A stretch of 64,000 bases of DNA from Telopea speciosissima (Eukaryota > Streptophyta > Magnoliopsida > Proteales > Proteaceae). The stretch is from NCBI RefSeq assembly GCF_018873765.1, contig NC_057922.1, positions 17,125,563-17,189,562 on the forward strand. The letters are read 5' to 3'. This document shows positions 48,192-60,412 of the stretch, one piece after another. The position numbers and the translations under genes are program-made. The notes under the pieces were generated by a model. The model worked only from the letters and a program-made list of their open reading frames with translations, was not told where the DNA came from and made no database searches. Position 1 is the first letter of the stretch. Every line of letters starts with the position of its first letter.

Positions 48192-49581
48192 TGTAAGTAC
48201 CGTGGTCCTTGGGACGAGGGTTCCTCAGTCTTATGGCGATAGTGATTGGTTTTGATGAATAACGGCATATCGTTCTGACATATCATTATTGGTATTGGGA
48301 TCATGCGTCATAAAGAAATGAAGTCGCCACCTAGGATTAGGGCCTCAGACCCAATGGGTGTAGGCCCATCCAGGATTAGTGAAAAGGACTACGTGATTCC
48401 ATATGGTCTGGTCAGAGATTCAGGGTAAGTAGTCAGGTTACGAGAGTGGGAAAGTATTAGGCACCCACCTCGCCCGGATAAATCGGTCTTTCGACTAGAT
48501 GCTTGTTTTTTAATATTCCCCCTTAATATATATCCTATACTAACATGCAAGCCTAAGTTATGATGCACTAATCATGACAAAGAATGAAAATTCATTTACT
48601 ATGTACACTAAAGTGAATTACTTTAATTGTCGACATTATGCCAAAATAATAAGAAAGAAAGAGACAAATACCTGTCAAAAAATACAAGAAATAAATGAAA
48701 ATGTACCAAATACGAAATATGTGATGTCCCACGGCTCAGGTGGAGATGGACGATCGACTTGCCTCTCTCTTGTCGAACAGAGTAAGGACTATATAGGATG
48801 GGTTTCGTTACTCAGACTTCGGGCAGAGCAACGGCTATATAAGGGATTCTTGTTATCTGTATACAAACAGAATAACGGCTATAAAAAGAGTCTTTTGTTA
48901 TCCGTGCACAGATGGGATAATGACTAGGAGGAAATAAAATTACTCTTTTATCGAACGGGAAATCGACAGATCTACCCACACTCAGGAGCCTTGCTCTCTC
49001 TCTCTCTCTCTCTCGAAAATCAAGGCTAAAGGGGGTGGATCTCACACTAGAAGGGTCTCCCTACCCCGAAAATCCATAAAATGAGGGGAGGGGGACCCTC
49101 CTATTTATAGTGGGGGTGTTCCACCCTTCTGACCTGGATAGGTCCTCCACGACGCCGTGGAGGACTTTTCCATGGCGCCATGGATGACGTCAGTTTGCTG
49201 ACATCGTAATCATCCACAGCGGCGTGGTTCCATACACCATTGCCGTGGGGGACCTCCACAGGGCCGTGGACAGTGTGGTCCCCCTCATTTCACCTTTTGG
49301 GCCCAAATGGGCTATTTTTGGGGTTCAAGGTGTGTCTGGGCCCATGGGCTTGCTCTTTTTGGGTTTTTTTTTTTCTTTTGACTCTTCAGAAAATTTTCTA
49401 TTGGGGAAGGTAAGCAGTACCTCCTTCAGCATTTGGTAAAAGGGTCTTATAAGTCATTTTAGGGATGTTAGGGTGATTTGGCTTAGATGTGGGGACAAGA
49501 ATCCTTCTTGAGAGAGATACCGATGTCTGTCCGTGTCCTGTTGTCATCATCGCCGGGGGGTGATAAAATTCAGTGTTTACA
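48192..49581 (+). mobile_element. Solo LTR, 1390 bp, ACCTT target duplication
   Basis: Starts TGTAAGTACC and ends GTGTTTACA (inverted TGTAA/TTACA), flanked by perfect ACCTT at 48187-48191 and 49582-49586. It contains GAAGTCGCCACCTAGGATTA and GGGAAAGTATTAGGCACCCA, phrases typical of long Ogre/Tat-type Ty3/gypsy elements. The family is assigned from memory of such phrases. A (TC)n tract lies near 48996-49015. There is no internal region or second LTR. Confidence 0.88.
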
Positions 49582-49627
49582 ACCTTGTGACCAGGAAAGT
49601 TTCAACTCTTCTTGCATTATATGCCTT

Positions 49628-50160
49628 TGTTAGAATTTTAATCCTATAGAGATTAATATTTAATATTATAAGGACTAATATTAAATATCTTAAATCATAC
49701 TAATTAGAGTTTTGTCTAATTAGAGAGATCATTAAATTGTATTAGAAGTCTAATGTGGACTGACTTAGTGTGGGCCAAATAGATTTCTATTAGGACTATG
49801 ATGAGTCAGACCCTATAAGAATTACTACATAAAGAGAGCTAGATCCCCCCTCTACCCATAACAACTAATTATTCTCAATCTCTATTGAGGAGTGCATTAT
49901 GGGCAGAGAAGGAGATATTCAGTGTTCATCATCCCTGTGCATACGGTATTCTCATCAAGCCAGTTACTTTGGGAATAGAGGGGAAGCACCTAGATCTTTG
50001 GTCTTTATTTTCCGCTGCAATCATCGTCACTATGGATGCAAAACAAGGTTGGTGGTTCAATCCCTATTTTCTATTATTTATTTGATTGTGTTCTTGAACG
50101 CCCTATGAAGATCCTGGCTTGTGGGATTTTGTCCCTATTCGGATCGAATTAATTCTAACA
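49628..50160 (+). mobile_element. Solo LTR, 533 bp, 10-bp inverted termini
   Basis: Starts TGTTAGAATTTTAATCC and ends GAATTAATTCTAACA, so the first and last ten bases are perfect reverse complements. The flanks are GCCTT (49623-49627) and ACCTT (50161-50165), matching at four of five. Probably a Ty1/copia LTR, which is inference. Confidence 0.8.
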
Positions 50161-50333
50161 ACCTTTTCTTTAAATACTCTGCTCTATCCGATCGTCCTTG
50201 CAACTCATATGCGCTATCAACGTCTTCACCACCTCAAACGTAAAACCATCTCTCTCTACGACTACCATGTCAAATTTTAGTTTTAGTGTATAGAGGTTTT
50301 TGTTCAATAATTCTTCTATATGATCTTCTTCAT

Positions 50334-50695
50334 GTTGGCTGATGTGGTCCATATTGCCACATTGGCAAAGAGCATGTGGTTATTATTATAACCAATGGAA
50401 CTCCCTTGATGATAAGGAGTTCCAAGTAGTTGAGTTATATGGGATTTCAAGTTTTAGTTTAGACTTACAACACTTTTACCATTCAATGTTTGTAACTTTG
50501 TGAGAGACAGGAGAAGTCACACACAAACTCCTGTTGGCCATTGACGGATTGTGAAGAATTTCGTCGGAGCATACATGGATCATCAGAGTTGGATAGCAAC
50601 GTCTGGAGGTGACAATCTAGATAGGGGTAGGTGATCCTCCTCTAGTTGATTCCGCGACATTGAATGATTGAATGTTATCATGTGGTATCAAAGCC
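50334..50695 (+). mobile_element. LTR end plus primer-binding site
   Basis: AATGTTATCA (ending 50680) is followed two bases later by TGGTATCAAAGCC (50683-50695), a primer-binding site for initiator tRNA-Met. It is therefore the 3' edge of a 5' LTR. The LTR start may be TGTTGGCTGATG at 50334. No matching 3' LTR was found downstream. Confidence 0.55.
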
Positions 50696-52400
50696 AACTT
50701 TGGACGTTTTGTTCATTCCAATTAAATTTTTTGGCCTTTAATTTTGTCAAAAAAGAAAATGGAGATCTTATTGTTGTATTAATGGCCTTTAAAATAAAAT
50801 AAATAACAAAAAACATTGCAAATCGAGAATCTAAAAAATAATGTCTTTGTGGGTCGTTGGGCTAAGGAACTCCGACATTTGGACCCAACATCAAGATCTT
50901 CGGGTGGTTTTTGCCAGCAGCAGTCATCACTGACAGCCAACTCTGCCAAACAAAGGCCACAACTATAATTGGGAATGGTTTTTGTACTGTAGGGTCACTA
51001 GTGTTCGGCCTTGTGTCTCCGGCCTTAGTACCCACACCTAAGGGTCGATGGAGGTTATATAGACAATGGAAGTCTTCGACAATCTATGGTTTGGCCAGTG
51101 GCCGGCAACTGATGAAACGATTGCCAAGGGCGGTTTTATATTAGTAGATCAGGGTCTCTGTAGATAGGCATACATATCCTTTTTTGACTAATTGACCCTT
51201 CTTAAAGGGTCGTCAGAAGGTGGCAGTGCCTCACCAGCCTTCAGTCACACTGTTAATAGCCATCAAAGCCACCACTAGTGTCATTTTTTATATCTGCAAC
51301 TCAGTTGTATCATTGGGTTCAAGTAGCGTTTTCGGCATCAAGATCGTCAGGTTATGGAAGGGAGTCATCGGCCTTTGAAAGAGTCGACAACAGCCACCGA
51401 CGGCCCGCCTTTAGTTTCACAAAACACATTACGATCCTGTCTTCCATTGAACGATGAGGGGATGAGGGAATATTCCCTCTTGATTCCCCTCCCACATGTT
51501 TAAAAAGAAGGTTCAGTTTTAAACCGCATTAAGCGTAAGCGTGTATAGGGTAGCTACACTATCATGCGTTGTAATAGTATGCTAAAATGCCTCGTGGGTC
51601 AAGTTAACCTGACAACCAACCCAGTTTCTAGAGTGTTCAACCCATCTAGGTCAAGTTAGTGACCCGACCTGATGGCGGTTGACTATTTGGCCCATATGGT
51701 TCGAATCAACTTGGTCTAGTTTACTTCACAACCGATTCTGGTTCTCATAAAGGTTTTGTTAAGTGTATCACCTAGGAGGACATGGCAAAATTCTATCCTC
51801 CTCCCTACTATATTGTATTTGTGGGATGACAATTTTTGTCTTACTCATGAGTATAAATACTGTGCTTCCATTGAGTTATGTGGGAATATAATTCTATCCT
51901 AGCATGGGTGACATAATACTTTTTTGTTTATTTCTTTCATTATAAATGCTACACAAGTGCCATTTTCATGATTTCTTAAACCAACCCCAAATATTTTGAC
52001 ATGCTCTGTAGTGCCGTACAATTCATGACATTAAGTTTTATCCCAAGGCATTGAATGCAACCTAGTTATAACATTTTGGACACCCCATGATGATTCGAAA
52101 CGTCATGAGAACATAAATTTAAGTTGAATTATATAATTTGTTGTTTTATTATATTGTTTTGAAACCCAAGAGTCATATAAGGGATTTTTTGTGATACAAT
52201 TTATTTTATTTTTTGGCTCATGATGCAATTTTTTACAAAATTACCATTGAGGGACTTTATTATTGCAAGTTCATTAAGTTTAGTACATAAGCAATCTGAA
52301 AATGATTTTTTGGGCATCAATTATATTGCAACTAATACATAGGAATGAGTATCGATCCCCATAGGGAAGTGTACGTGCAAGGGAAGGATTTTACACTTTC
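50696..52400. other. Probable retrotransposon debris, no gene recognised
   Basis: Follows the primer-binding site, but no gag or pol similarity is seen. The 77-codon ORF at 50911-51144 is unrecognised. Confidence 0.4.
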
Positions 52401-52499
52401 AGGGGATTGGTTTTCTTTTATTTTTGGGAGTTGGTACCTAGATAAGGATCTAGGGTCCTAAGCCTAAATCGGATTGGCTTGGGTTCGTATGAATGGAAC

Positions 52500-54835
52500 G
52501 GTATAGGAAAGCAACCATTGTACGCTATCACGCTACAATTAATATTTCGAAAGATTTGATTGCTACAATCGGGCTCCGCCCTACTCATTAGTTGATTCAG
52601 TACCAACCCGCCTAAACCTGACTGACCGCTTCTCTTGTCGATGCCAGTTATGCTCATCCTTTTCCTGCCCTTACTAGTAAAGGGGGAGTAAATGATTTGA
52701 TATCTCATCTGAGAAAAGGCTTTTTTCGGGAGCATTGCAACTCGTGGGGAACGAGAAGGAAGGGAGAGCACAGTTAAAGTCGAGGGGACTCCGTAGAATA
52801 TGCTACATGCCGGCTTTTTTGCTGCGAGATCATATTCTCCTAGAGCTACCCCATTTGTTCAGGACCATGCGTAGCAAGAGATGACATAAACGCAACTTCC
52901 GGGCTCATATCGTGCATCGCTATTTATCCCAACAGTATACCCAAACAGAGGTTCCTATCCGTATGGCACCCTTAGAAGGTTTAGAGTTGGGGCTTTCTTC
53001 ACCCTGGTCTCTGACCACCCTTGTAGTTTTCTTCGCTGGAGCGCAGGAGCGCCATTTTATATAGGGGTAAGGCTTTTTCAGTTTGCTGCATGGATTCTTT
53101 AGATCTAAAGAATCCATACTTCCCCCGGAGCGAGACTCTATCCATATCTAAAAATGGAAGAACGAACTAGGCGGCCGACGGGCAAAAAAAGGGGGGAGGC
53201 CGGGGCCTTGGCGAGACGTTCTTCTTTCTTTTCGAAGCATTTTGCCAAGAGAGCGAGGGCGCCCTTCTGGGGTGGGGGCGTTTCCTTTCAAATGACAAGT
53301 GCCTCTTCCTGCTGCAGGGACATTGTAGAACTCGAAGGCACCATAGCGGGTGACACATGTCATCTTAGCTTCATCCCCTTCTGCTATTCGAACTTGGTAG
53401 TACCCCGAGTGTAAGTCCAGCTTCGAGAAATATCTCGCACTCTCCAATTGATTGAAAAGACCTATAATAAGGGGAATGGGGTACTTGTTCTTCACCGTCA
53501 CTTTGTTGAGTGCCCAGTAGTCGATACACAGCCGAAGGCTTCCGTCGTCTTTCTTTTGAAACAATACATGCGCACCAAACGGAGCTTTAGGCGGCCTGAT
53601 AAATCCTGCTTCAAGAAGTTCATCTAACTGCTTTCTCAGTTTTGCCAACTCTGGAGGGGCCATGCGATATGGTGTTTGAGCTGGAGGCTTCGTGCCTAGT
53701 TCCAACTCCATTTTGTGGTCAATAGCTCTTCGAGGCGGAAGCATCTTTGGAAGGGACTGAGGCATTAATCTACGAAGTCATCCAATACTTTTTAAATTTA
53801 AACGGGCCCTTGATCCGGAAAGGAAGGGAAGAGGAGGGTTTATCCCACCTGGCATATCCTTTGTTTCGAATCAGGTTCCCACATCTTACCGAGGAGCGAT
53901 AGCGGCGAGGCCAACAATTCCATTTCACTGCTCCTCTTTTTCTTTTTTGTCAATACCCTATGTAGTAAATCAAACCCCCCGATAGTAGGATGTCATTTTG
54001 GTTTGTGGTTCGATGACACAACACATTCAATCTGTGGCACTGGACTGGTTCTGCTGGGCTTTCCCAGTGTCCCTTCGCTGCAGGTGCTAGCTATTGACTG
54101 GCACCTACCGCAACTTTCCTATTTACCTCTTTCTCATCACTTGATCACACTAAAGAGTGATTTTTATAACTATTCTTGCTTTACCAGAGTTTCTTTCGTT
54201 GGGAGCCCAAACTAGACATTCTGGACTCGCCCTTGGCAGGGAGATGAATACTGGTTCTTACATGAACTGGAAAAGTGGGCCGAGTGACTTACTAATTGGT
54301 TGGCCCTTTAAGATCCAAGGGCCCTGATAAAGAGACATAAACAAAAGGACAAAAAAAAAATGCTCGCATTACACTATCATTTTTTGGTTGTTAACCCGCC
54401 TGCGTATAATAGTTACAGAAGAATGATCAACAAAAACAGCCGCCATTTTGTGTACGCACCGTCCCTTCGCAGTTTTGGTGAATAATTGCCCGTGTCTGCT
54501 GTTCTCATCGTTCCACCGGACCTTGAGTTGCCCTACCCAAACTTGTTTGCCTAGTTGGGCTTAATGCGTCCCTAGTTTAGAAGGACGCCCCACCCCTGCT
54601 GTGCTTGTCTTTGCTTGTCTTTTCACCTTTGTTATTTCTTTTCAGTTCTTTTCTTTCTTGTACTCTTTCCTGTGATTGTATGGGATATTTACCTTTATGA
54701 TCACAAGGTGGTGCTTGGGTAGGTCTTCTCTGATTATGTTCGGACGTGACAGGGAAGCCGGGAGGGACATAGCTGACTGAATCATTCCCCATCCAGCACT
54801 TAACCGACGAAAGAGAGGGGGACGCAGCCCCCACC
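52500..54835. other. Block of possible mitochondrial origin (NUMT)
   Basis: Base composition and texture change: GC-richer, with G/C runs (GGGGGGAGGCCGGGGCC near 53192), few AT tracts, and sequence resembling plant mitochondrial intergenic DNA, which often carries retrotransposon fragments. This is an impression from composition and style, not from an alignment. The embedded RT fragment is described separately. An alternative is an old nuclear retrotransposon. Confidence 0.35.
53316..53765 (-). pseudogene. Ty3/gypsy reverse transcriptase fragment
   Basis: The frame encodes the N-terminal part of a Ty3/gypsy [86 protein letters not shown] and [12 protein letters not shown]. It breaks off before the region that would contain the catalytic YxDD motif, and the frame then runs into unrelated GC-rich sequence. 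There is no gag, protease, RNase H or integrase nearby, so it is an inactive relic. Confidence 0.93.
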
Positions 54836-55650
54836 GCCATATGAGATGGAGATTATTATACTTGGACTTTTCCTTTGTGGGATAGGGCAACAATTCCAGA
54901 TGTCTTTTTTTGTTTTAGCGATAATCACTTCTGGGAGGGTGAATGCCAGGTTCCAGCACAAGAAAGAAGGACTTTTGGAAGTGGACTGGGGGGTCGTCAT
55001 ATGTTTTAGGTCCCCTTGGAGAGGGGAGAGAATGACTATAATGGATAAGGCTTTTGATCTCGCCTGGAGACTGGGTTTGGCCAAGTTTACGTGTAGGGAA
55101 GGTTTTACGCATCCAACCTCACCCCAGCCAAAAGGTCGGTAACTTTCTATTTAGACCATTCCTAAGGAACATGTACAAGGTATGTAAATAAAGAGATTCT
55201 TTTATTTTTATGGAAATGTAGGCATTATAATGGCATAAAACATGGAGATTGGCTTATTTTGGAAACCTTAATCTTGGCATTATGAATGCCTAAAAAGGGG
55301 ATTTGAGAAAATCATTTTGCAGGAATTTTATCATTTTAACGGCAAAAAATGCAAAGTTTTAGAATATTTTCAGAAAATTCGGCACCATAACAACATAAAA
55401 TGAAACATTATATAATATTTGGCACTATAACAACATAAATGGAATATTTAACTAATTAAATAAATAAGTAAATGAAATGAGGGAGGGGAGAGAAAGTCAC
55501 CTCTTTTGGCCAAAGAGGACTTGTAGACTCAGTTTTGTAGAATTTCGATGATTCCTTTAATTTTTTGGCGAAATTCTGAGCTCGAGGGTATTTTCATCAT
55601 TTTCTAATTTTTCAAAGTAGTTTCCTCTTTTTTTCTAACATTTTTTTTGC
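54836..55650. other. No gene recognised
   Basis: Contains a repeated word GGCA-YATAA-GGCATAAAA / GGCACYATAACAACATAAA (about 55210-55440), a loose AT-rich repeat. The ORFs are unrecognised. Confidence 0.4.
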
Positions 55651-55719
55651 ATGGTCTATCGATGCACGTTAGCATGTACTGGTGCATTTTACCCTCATGC
55701 ACTTGCACACGTTAGAGCT

Positions 55720-56212
55720 GACGTGGGAGTTGCCCCGATCAGTGCCAAGCTCCGAGAATGTCGTCTAAGGTGGTATGACCATGCCCAATGGAGGCTTGGG
55801 GACACGCCAATAAGGAGGAGTGATCTGATCCCGATTGAAGGAGCTAAAAGAGCTAGAGGCATGCCTAAAATGACCATAAGAGAGGTTGTGAAGAATGACA
55901 TGCATAGTTTGGGCCTTGTGCCAAGTATGAGCTCAGATAGAGCCTATTGGAGGGCAATGATCCATATTGTCGACACCATGTAGTTGAGATTTTCTTGAGT
56001 TTCTAGACTATCCTCTTTCCTCTTACTTTCATTTTCTATTTTTCACTTCTCTTAACTATTTTCTTCATTTTTATTCTTTATTCCTCATACTTGCATTTTC
56101 CGTCGTGAAGACCTCAGTTTTCCCTACTATGTTTTGAAATCATCCATGTAGCCGACCCCATTTAGTTGGGATGAGGTTATGGTTGTTGACTTGTTGTTTG
56201 TTGTTGTATGCA
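55720..56212 (+). mobile_element. RTE-type LINE 3' end (relic)
   Basis: The frame 55720-55983 encodes the C-terminus of a plant RTE-type reverse transcriptase protein: LRECRLRWYDHAQWR, TPIRRSDLI, RARGMPKMTIREVVKNDM and DRAYWRAMIHIVDTM, then a stop. It is followed by a 3' UTR with the conserved GTAGCCGACCCCATTTAG and TGGGATGAGGTTATGG, and a tail of TTG repeats to about 56212. The frame resembles other genomic copies but has several substitutions at usually conserved positions. The 5' part of the element is missing. Confidence 0.9.
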
Positions 56213-57730
56213 TATTGAGAACATGTGAGACAAATTGATTGGCTTTGATGTACAAGTGTGAGATTGTTGCAAGTGTGTCCACAAACTTGATTATTTAAAT
56301 TAAATTATTTAATTATTGGGATTCGTTTACGAGTCTTGGTAGTCCTTAATTTTTAACCTAAAACTGTTCACGACTAGGGATGGGACTAGACATCCTGTTC
56401 ATATGGTTGCGCACTGTATGTACCTAGGAATGGAGATTCCAGGGCATAAGTGCGAGTGTAAATATTGTGTGTACATTAAATCCGATCAGACGAGAATTTC
56501 ACATGGTCATTATTGTCAGATATAGAATGAAATTCTCGTGAGTAGTGCACGGCTGGTCCCTTGAGCTGAGGGGTCCTTATCGGTGTGGTTACGTATTGTG
56601 AGTTTTAGTGCACCAATAGTTGGTGTCTCACTGACTATATATTGGATCTACACCAATAGTTGGTGTCTCACTGACTATATATTGGTGTACTAGATTCACA
56701 ATGTTTGGCCGTATTTGAAAGAGACATCCAACATAGAATCTACTACCCTAATTGGGACAACACTGAAGAGAGAATGTTTGTAATTGATTGGACACAAATC
56801 CGAATCTAGTGGTATTTTGGTAAAAATTGAATACAAGGTTTTAAAAATTAATATTATTTAAGCAAAAGATTTTGTGCACAGCTGCGCATGATGCACAGTC
56901 ACACACAAACCGCTACATGGGGACAAAAGCCCCTTTCTAATACCAAAACCATACCCCCTATTTGATGTATCCTCGATGAAAGGAATCTCTTGTGCATGAA
57001 TTTCTTCCCCTATTATTTCTATACATGCTCCTATATATTCTGTTATGTGATATTATATTATGGAAGGACTGATCTGTAATTAGCTATTAAAACTGGGAGA
57101 TTTCATATTAACATATTTGATTGTGTATGTATTAGTAAATAGTGCATTGAGAATGTGGCATTGAGCTGACACATGACATGTTAAGTGTAATCCTAATGAG
57201 ATCCTATCTCTTCCTGATTTAGTTTCATCCCCTTTGTTAGCATTATATTGGGTTGACCATCATTATTGAGAGAAAACACCATTTGATTGAAATCTTGATG
57301 TGAAATGTGATCTCATATCACAAACAAGAGAGATGAAGAGAAGAAAATACATTGTCTATGTGGTTGAATTTCGAATTCGAAGAACACTCATGGAATTCTC
57401 CTCTCCCCCGTGTGGGAAAAAGGCTTATGAGGAGGATAGTGGCTTGGTCTGTTTCAATATCGCTTGCTTTCTTCACCATCAAGCCGGTCAAACCGTCAGC
57501 TCCAACGGTTAACCTGGTTCAGTCATTCAAGTCAAACCATCATATGTACCGGTTGAACCCCAGTTTCCCACTTTGCACAGCACAGGTTCTCCCTCGTTTC
57601 TTTCTCTAGGGTTTATCAATGGGTTAATAGGAGAAAATACCGGAAAAAAAATGTCCGAATCTTGCAAGCAAAGAAGCTGTTGATAAGCAGCAACACCCCA
57701 TTCGACAAATTTGAGGTAATTTGCCCACCA
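56213..57730. other. mTERF upstream region
   Basis: Holds the 40-bp duplication at 56611-56690. It is otherwise AT-rich with no recognised gene. The stretch just before 57731 is the likely promoter and 5' UTR of the mTERF. Confidence 0.4.
56611..56690. repeat. Tandem duplication, 40-bp unit
   Basis: CACCAATAGTTGGTGTCTCA followed by CTGACTATATATTGG occurs at 56611 and 56651. The first 35 bases are identical in both units. CACCAATAGTTGGTG is itself nearly palindromic. Confidence 0.92.
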
Positions 57731-58864
57731 ATGCTTTCTTTTTGTGTTATAAAGCTTCTTTATTTAGTCAGTAGAGATGCAAGGACGCATCTATGTGTCC
57801 TTGAAAACCCATTCCTCAAATCCTTTTCTAACATCTCAGAATCCGGAATCCAACCATCTCAGATCGTAGATTACCTAATAAACTCATGTGGGTTATCCTC
57901 AGAAACTGCTGTTTCTGCAGCCAAGAAAATTCATCGCAGTTTCCTCAACACAGAGAAATCGGATTCTGTGCTCAAGTTCTTTAGAAGCATTGGTTTTTCA
58001 AGAACCCACATCATGAAGCTCGTCTCCTTGAGGCCCCGACTGTTATTGTCTTCTGTGGATAAAACCCTCAAGCCCAAGTTAAAGCCATTCCAAGATTTGG
58101 GTCTATCGGGTTCGGAACTCGCAGAAGTGATTGCTTCAAATCCAGGTATCCTAACTAGAGGCCTAAGAACCCAGATACTTCCCAGCCTTGAGGTCATTAC
58201 AAGCTATGTTGGGACGGGTGAGAATATGTCGAAAACATTGAAGCGCTCAAGATGGCTAGCCAATCCTGGGGGAAGACTGCTGCCCAACATTGATTTCCTG
58301 AGGAATCAAAATGTGCCCGACTCAAGAATTGCTTACCTGATGATGAATCAGCCAGGGAATTTGGCGATGAAGCCCGATTACATGAAAAAAGTAGTTGAGA
58401 CCCTCAAGGGGTTGGGCTTCAAACCTGAGTCAAAATTGTTTACTGTTGGAATTCATACCTTGGTTTCGATGAGCAAATCTACTTGGCAGACAAAAATTAA
58501 GTTATTGAAGGATTTGGGCTGGTCTGAAGAGCAAATTTTTGCTGCTTTTAGGAGATTCCCTGTTTTCATGACATGCTCAATGAAGAAGATGAGGCTAGGA
58601 ATGGACTTCTATGCAAATGCGCTCAATTGGGATGCTTCAAATGTTTCAAAACATCCAAAGCTTCTAATGTTCAGCTTTAAAGAAAGGATTATTCCTAGAT
58701 TTGAGGTATGGAAGATGTTGATGTCAAAAGAGTTGGTTTCAAAAGAGCAGCCAACTCTGGTTACTGCATGGAGTATGTCTGAGAAAAATTTCTTGCAGAA
58801 GTATGTGGAGAAGTATAAGGACATAGTTCCTGATTTAATGAAGGTGTACAAGATGCGAAATTGA
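57731..58864 (+). CDS. mTERF family protein, probably organelle-targeted
   Basis: Plant mTERFs are nucleic-acid-binding helical-repeat proteins that act in mitochondrial or chloroplast gene expression. The gene is a single exon of 377 codons plus stop. I chose the ATG at 57731 because the longer open frame upstream begins at a TTG. The first 35 or so residues (MLSFCVIKLLYLVSRDARTH) could be a targeting peptide. Helical mTERF repeats follow: IVDYLINSCGLSSETAVSAA, SVLKFFRSIGFSRTHIMKLV, PRLLLSS, LGLSGSELAEVIASNPGILT, LGWSEEQIFAAFRRFPVFMT and HPKLLMFS. The C-terminal LQKYVEKYKDIVPDLMKVY is typical of the intronless mitochondrial mTERF group expanded in plants. The target sequence and exact orthologue are unknown. 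There are no internal stops or frameshifts. Confidence 0.94.
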   Translation: MLSFCVIKLLYLVSRDARTHLCVLENPFLKSFSNISESGIQPSQIVDYLINSCGLSSETAVSAAKKIHRSFLNTEKSDSVLKFFRSIGFSRTHIMKLVSLRPRLLLSSVDKTLKPKLKPFQDLGLSGSELAEVIASNPGILTRGLRTQILPSLEVITSYVGTGENMSKTLKRSRWLANPGGRLLPNIDFLRNQNVPDSRIAYLMMNQPGNLAMKPDYMKKVVETLKGLGFKPESKLFTVGIHTLVSMSKSTWQTKIKLLKDLGWSEEQIFAAFRRFPVFMTCSMKKMRLGMDFYANALNWDASNVSKHPKLLMFSFKERIIPRFEVWKMLMSKELVSKEQPTLVTAWSMSEKNFLQKYVEKYKDIVPDLMKVYKMRN

Positions 58865-60200
58865 GATGGTATCTAACCGAGTTATTGGACAACATCGGGT
58901 AGTTGCATCAGATGGAGGAAAAAGGAGGTGGTGGAACTGCTTGAATTAGCTATTGTTTTTTTGGAAATTTGGAGCTAATGGAAGTGTTTTCAGAAATGAC
59001 TAGAGGTCTGAGAAGGGGTATGTTTGGTTTTGGACCATACCCAACAACCATGTTAGACACAGCATCATGTCAATTAGAATAGCATGATAACAGTAGAGCC
59101 ATTAAGGTGTTTGCAGATGAGTCAGTTGCAAATCTACCCTTTTTATTTAGATATCTACCTGCTTAATTGGATGTTGGTTCATTTATAGAAAATGATTCAT
59201 ACTCAAATCTTTTTGTGAGTTAAAGACCTTTTGGTTCTTTTTGTTATCCATAAAGTGTTGAGAACTCTGTCCAAAGTGCAAACCATATGTCGCTAATTAA
59301 TTCTTTTTGGATTGCATTTCATATAATTAATTGCCTTTTTAGTGCTGGGAAGAGGATTAAAAAGAGGTTCTCTTCCAAAGAGAAGCTGACTAGGTTTGCA
59401 TGGTGGTTATATGTACAGGGAAGTTATCTGAAATGGGCATGAGTATGGTGCTATTAAGCTCTAACTGTCGAGTTCAATCTCAATCCCACTTCCCATCCAA
59501 CCAGAAACATGGTTGATAGCAGCTGCGGCCCATGTTCTTACAAAATTTCTGCCCTTAAGTAAAAGACATTGTTTCTCCTTTTATGTGTTAGTTCACATGT
59601 GGTTGTGGCATTGCACCCTGCAAAACCTGATTATAATATTCCGGCACTAAAAAGATGTATCTCTGATCATTTGTTTTTTGAGTGTAGTAGCCATGCTCCC
59701 TTCTAGTAGACTGGCTGTCCTCCAAAATTGTGGTTTTCATACAGGTCAGACTTTTGGTTTACTGGGATTCAATTAGCAATGGAACTCCACATCGTGTCAA
59801 GAAGGCAGCCATTGGTAATTTTCTTAGAATTGACAAGGATTTGCGATACATTTGAAGTCCATTAAAATGGATAACAAAAGATAGAGCATTCTGAACACCT
59901 TTTTTAGCCTAGAGTAATTTCTCCAAAGAGAAGATAATAATCATTCTGGAGGTCAATTGAAGTAGGAAGTCAATATTCTAGGTAAAGTATTCGGATTTGA
60001 TTGACAATTTCATTGAATCCTAGTCTTGGGATGACAGAATTGACCGAAATCAATGCCAGAGAAGAGATGAAGACAGCTTCTATAACTTGGGCAAATATAA
60101 TTAATTAGTCATCTCAAGCTGTATCTGTGTGTATAAACTGTTCTCTTCTTCATTTTGTTTGTTTGTTTTTTTTTTCCTCTTCTTTTTGTTTGTGTTGTGT
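58865..60200. other. mTERF downstream region
   Basis: Presumed 3' UTR, then intergenic sequence. No transposon termini or gene recognised. Confidence 0.4.
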
Positions 60201-60214
60201 GTGTGTGTGAGCTT

Positions 60215-60412
60215 TTGTGCATAATTTCAGTTTCCCATAATTTAAATTCAATGCAGCATTGCAGATCCAGAAGGAAAAATTTCTTAACCCAGTAAAGAAT
60301 GTGTGTGTGCGTTTTGTCATTTGTGCATAATTTCAGTTTCCCATAATTTAAATTACAATGCAGCATTGCAGATCCAGAAGGAAATCTTTTTTGACAACCC
60401 AGTAAAGAACAG
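60215..60412. repeat. Tandem duplication, 106-bp unit
   Basis: TTGTGCATAATTTCAGTTTC, followed by CCATAATTTAAATT, CAATGCAGCATTGCAGATCC and AACCCAGTAAAGAA, occurs at about 60216 and 60322. The units differ by a few bases. A (GT)n tract precedes each unit. Confidence 0.92.

Noticed and set aside
50410-50680. Short LTR TGATAA...TTATCA
   Set aside because: The start overlaps a local GGAACTCC/GGAGTTCC hairpin and no second LTR exists; only the primer site is firm.
53154-53414. 86-codon plus ORF opposite the RT fragment
   Set aside because: Antisense of the RT relic and GC-rich sequence; no independent similarity.
57662-57730. Extension of the mTERF frame upstream of 57731
   Set aside because: It begins at TTG with no ATG; plant nuclear genes rarely start so.
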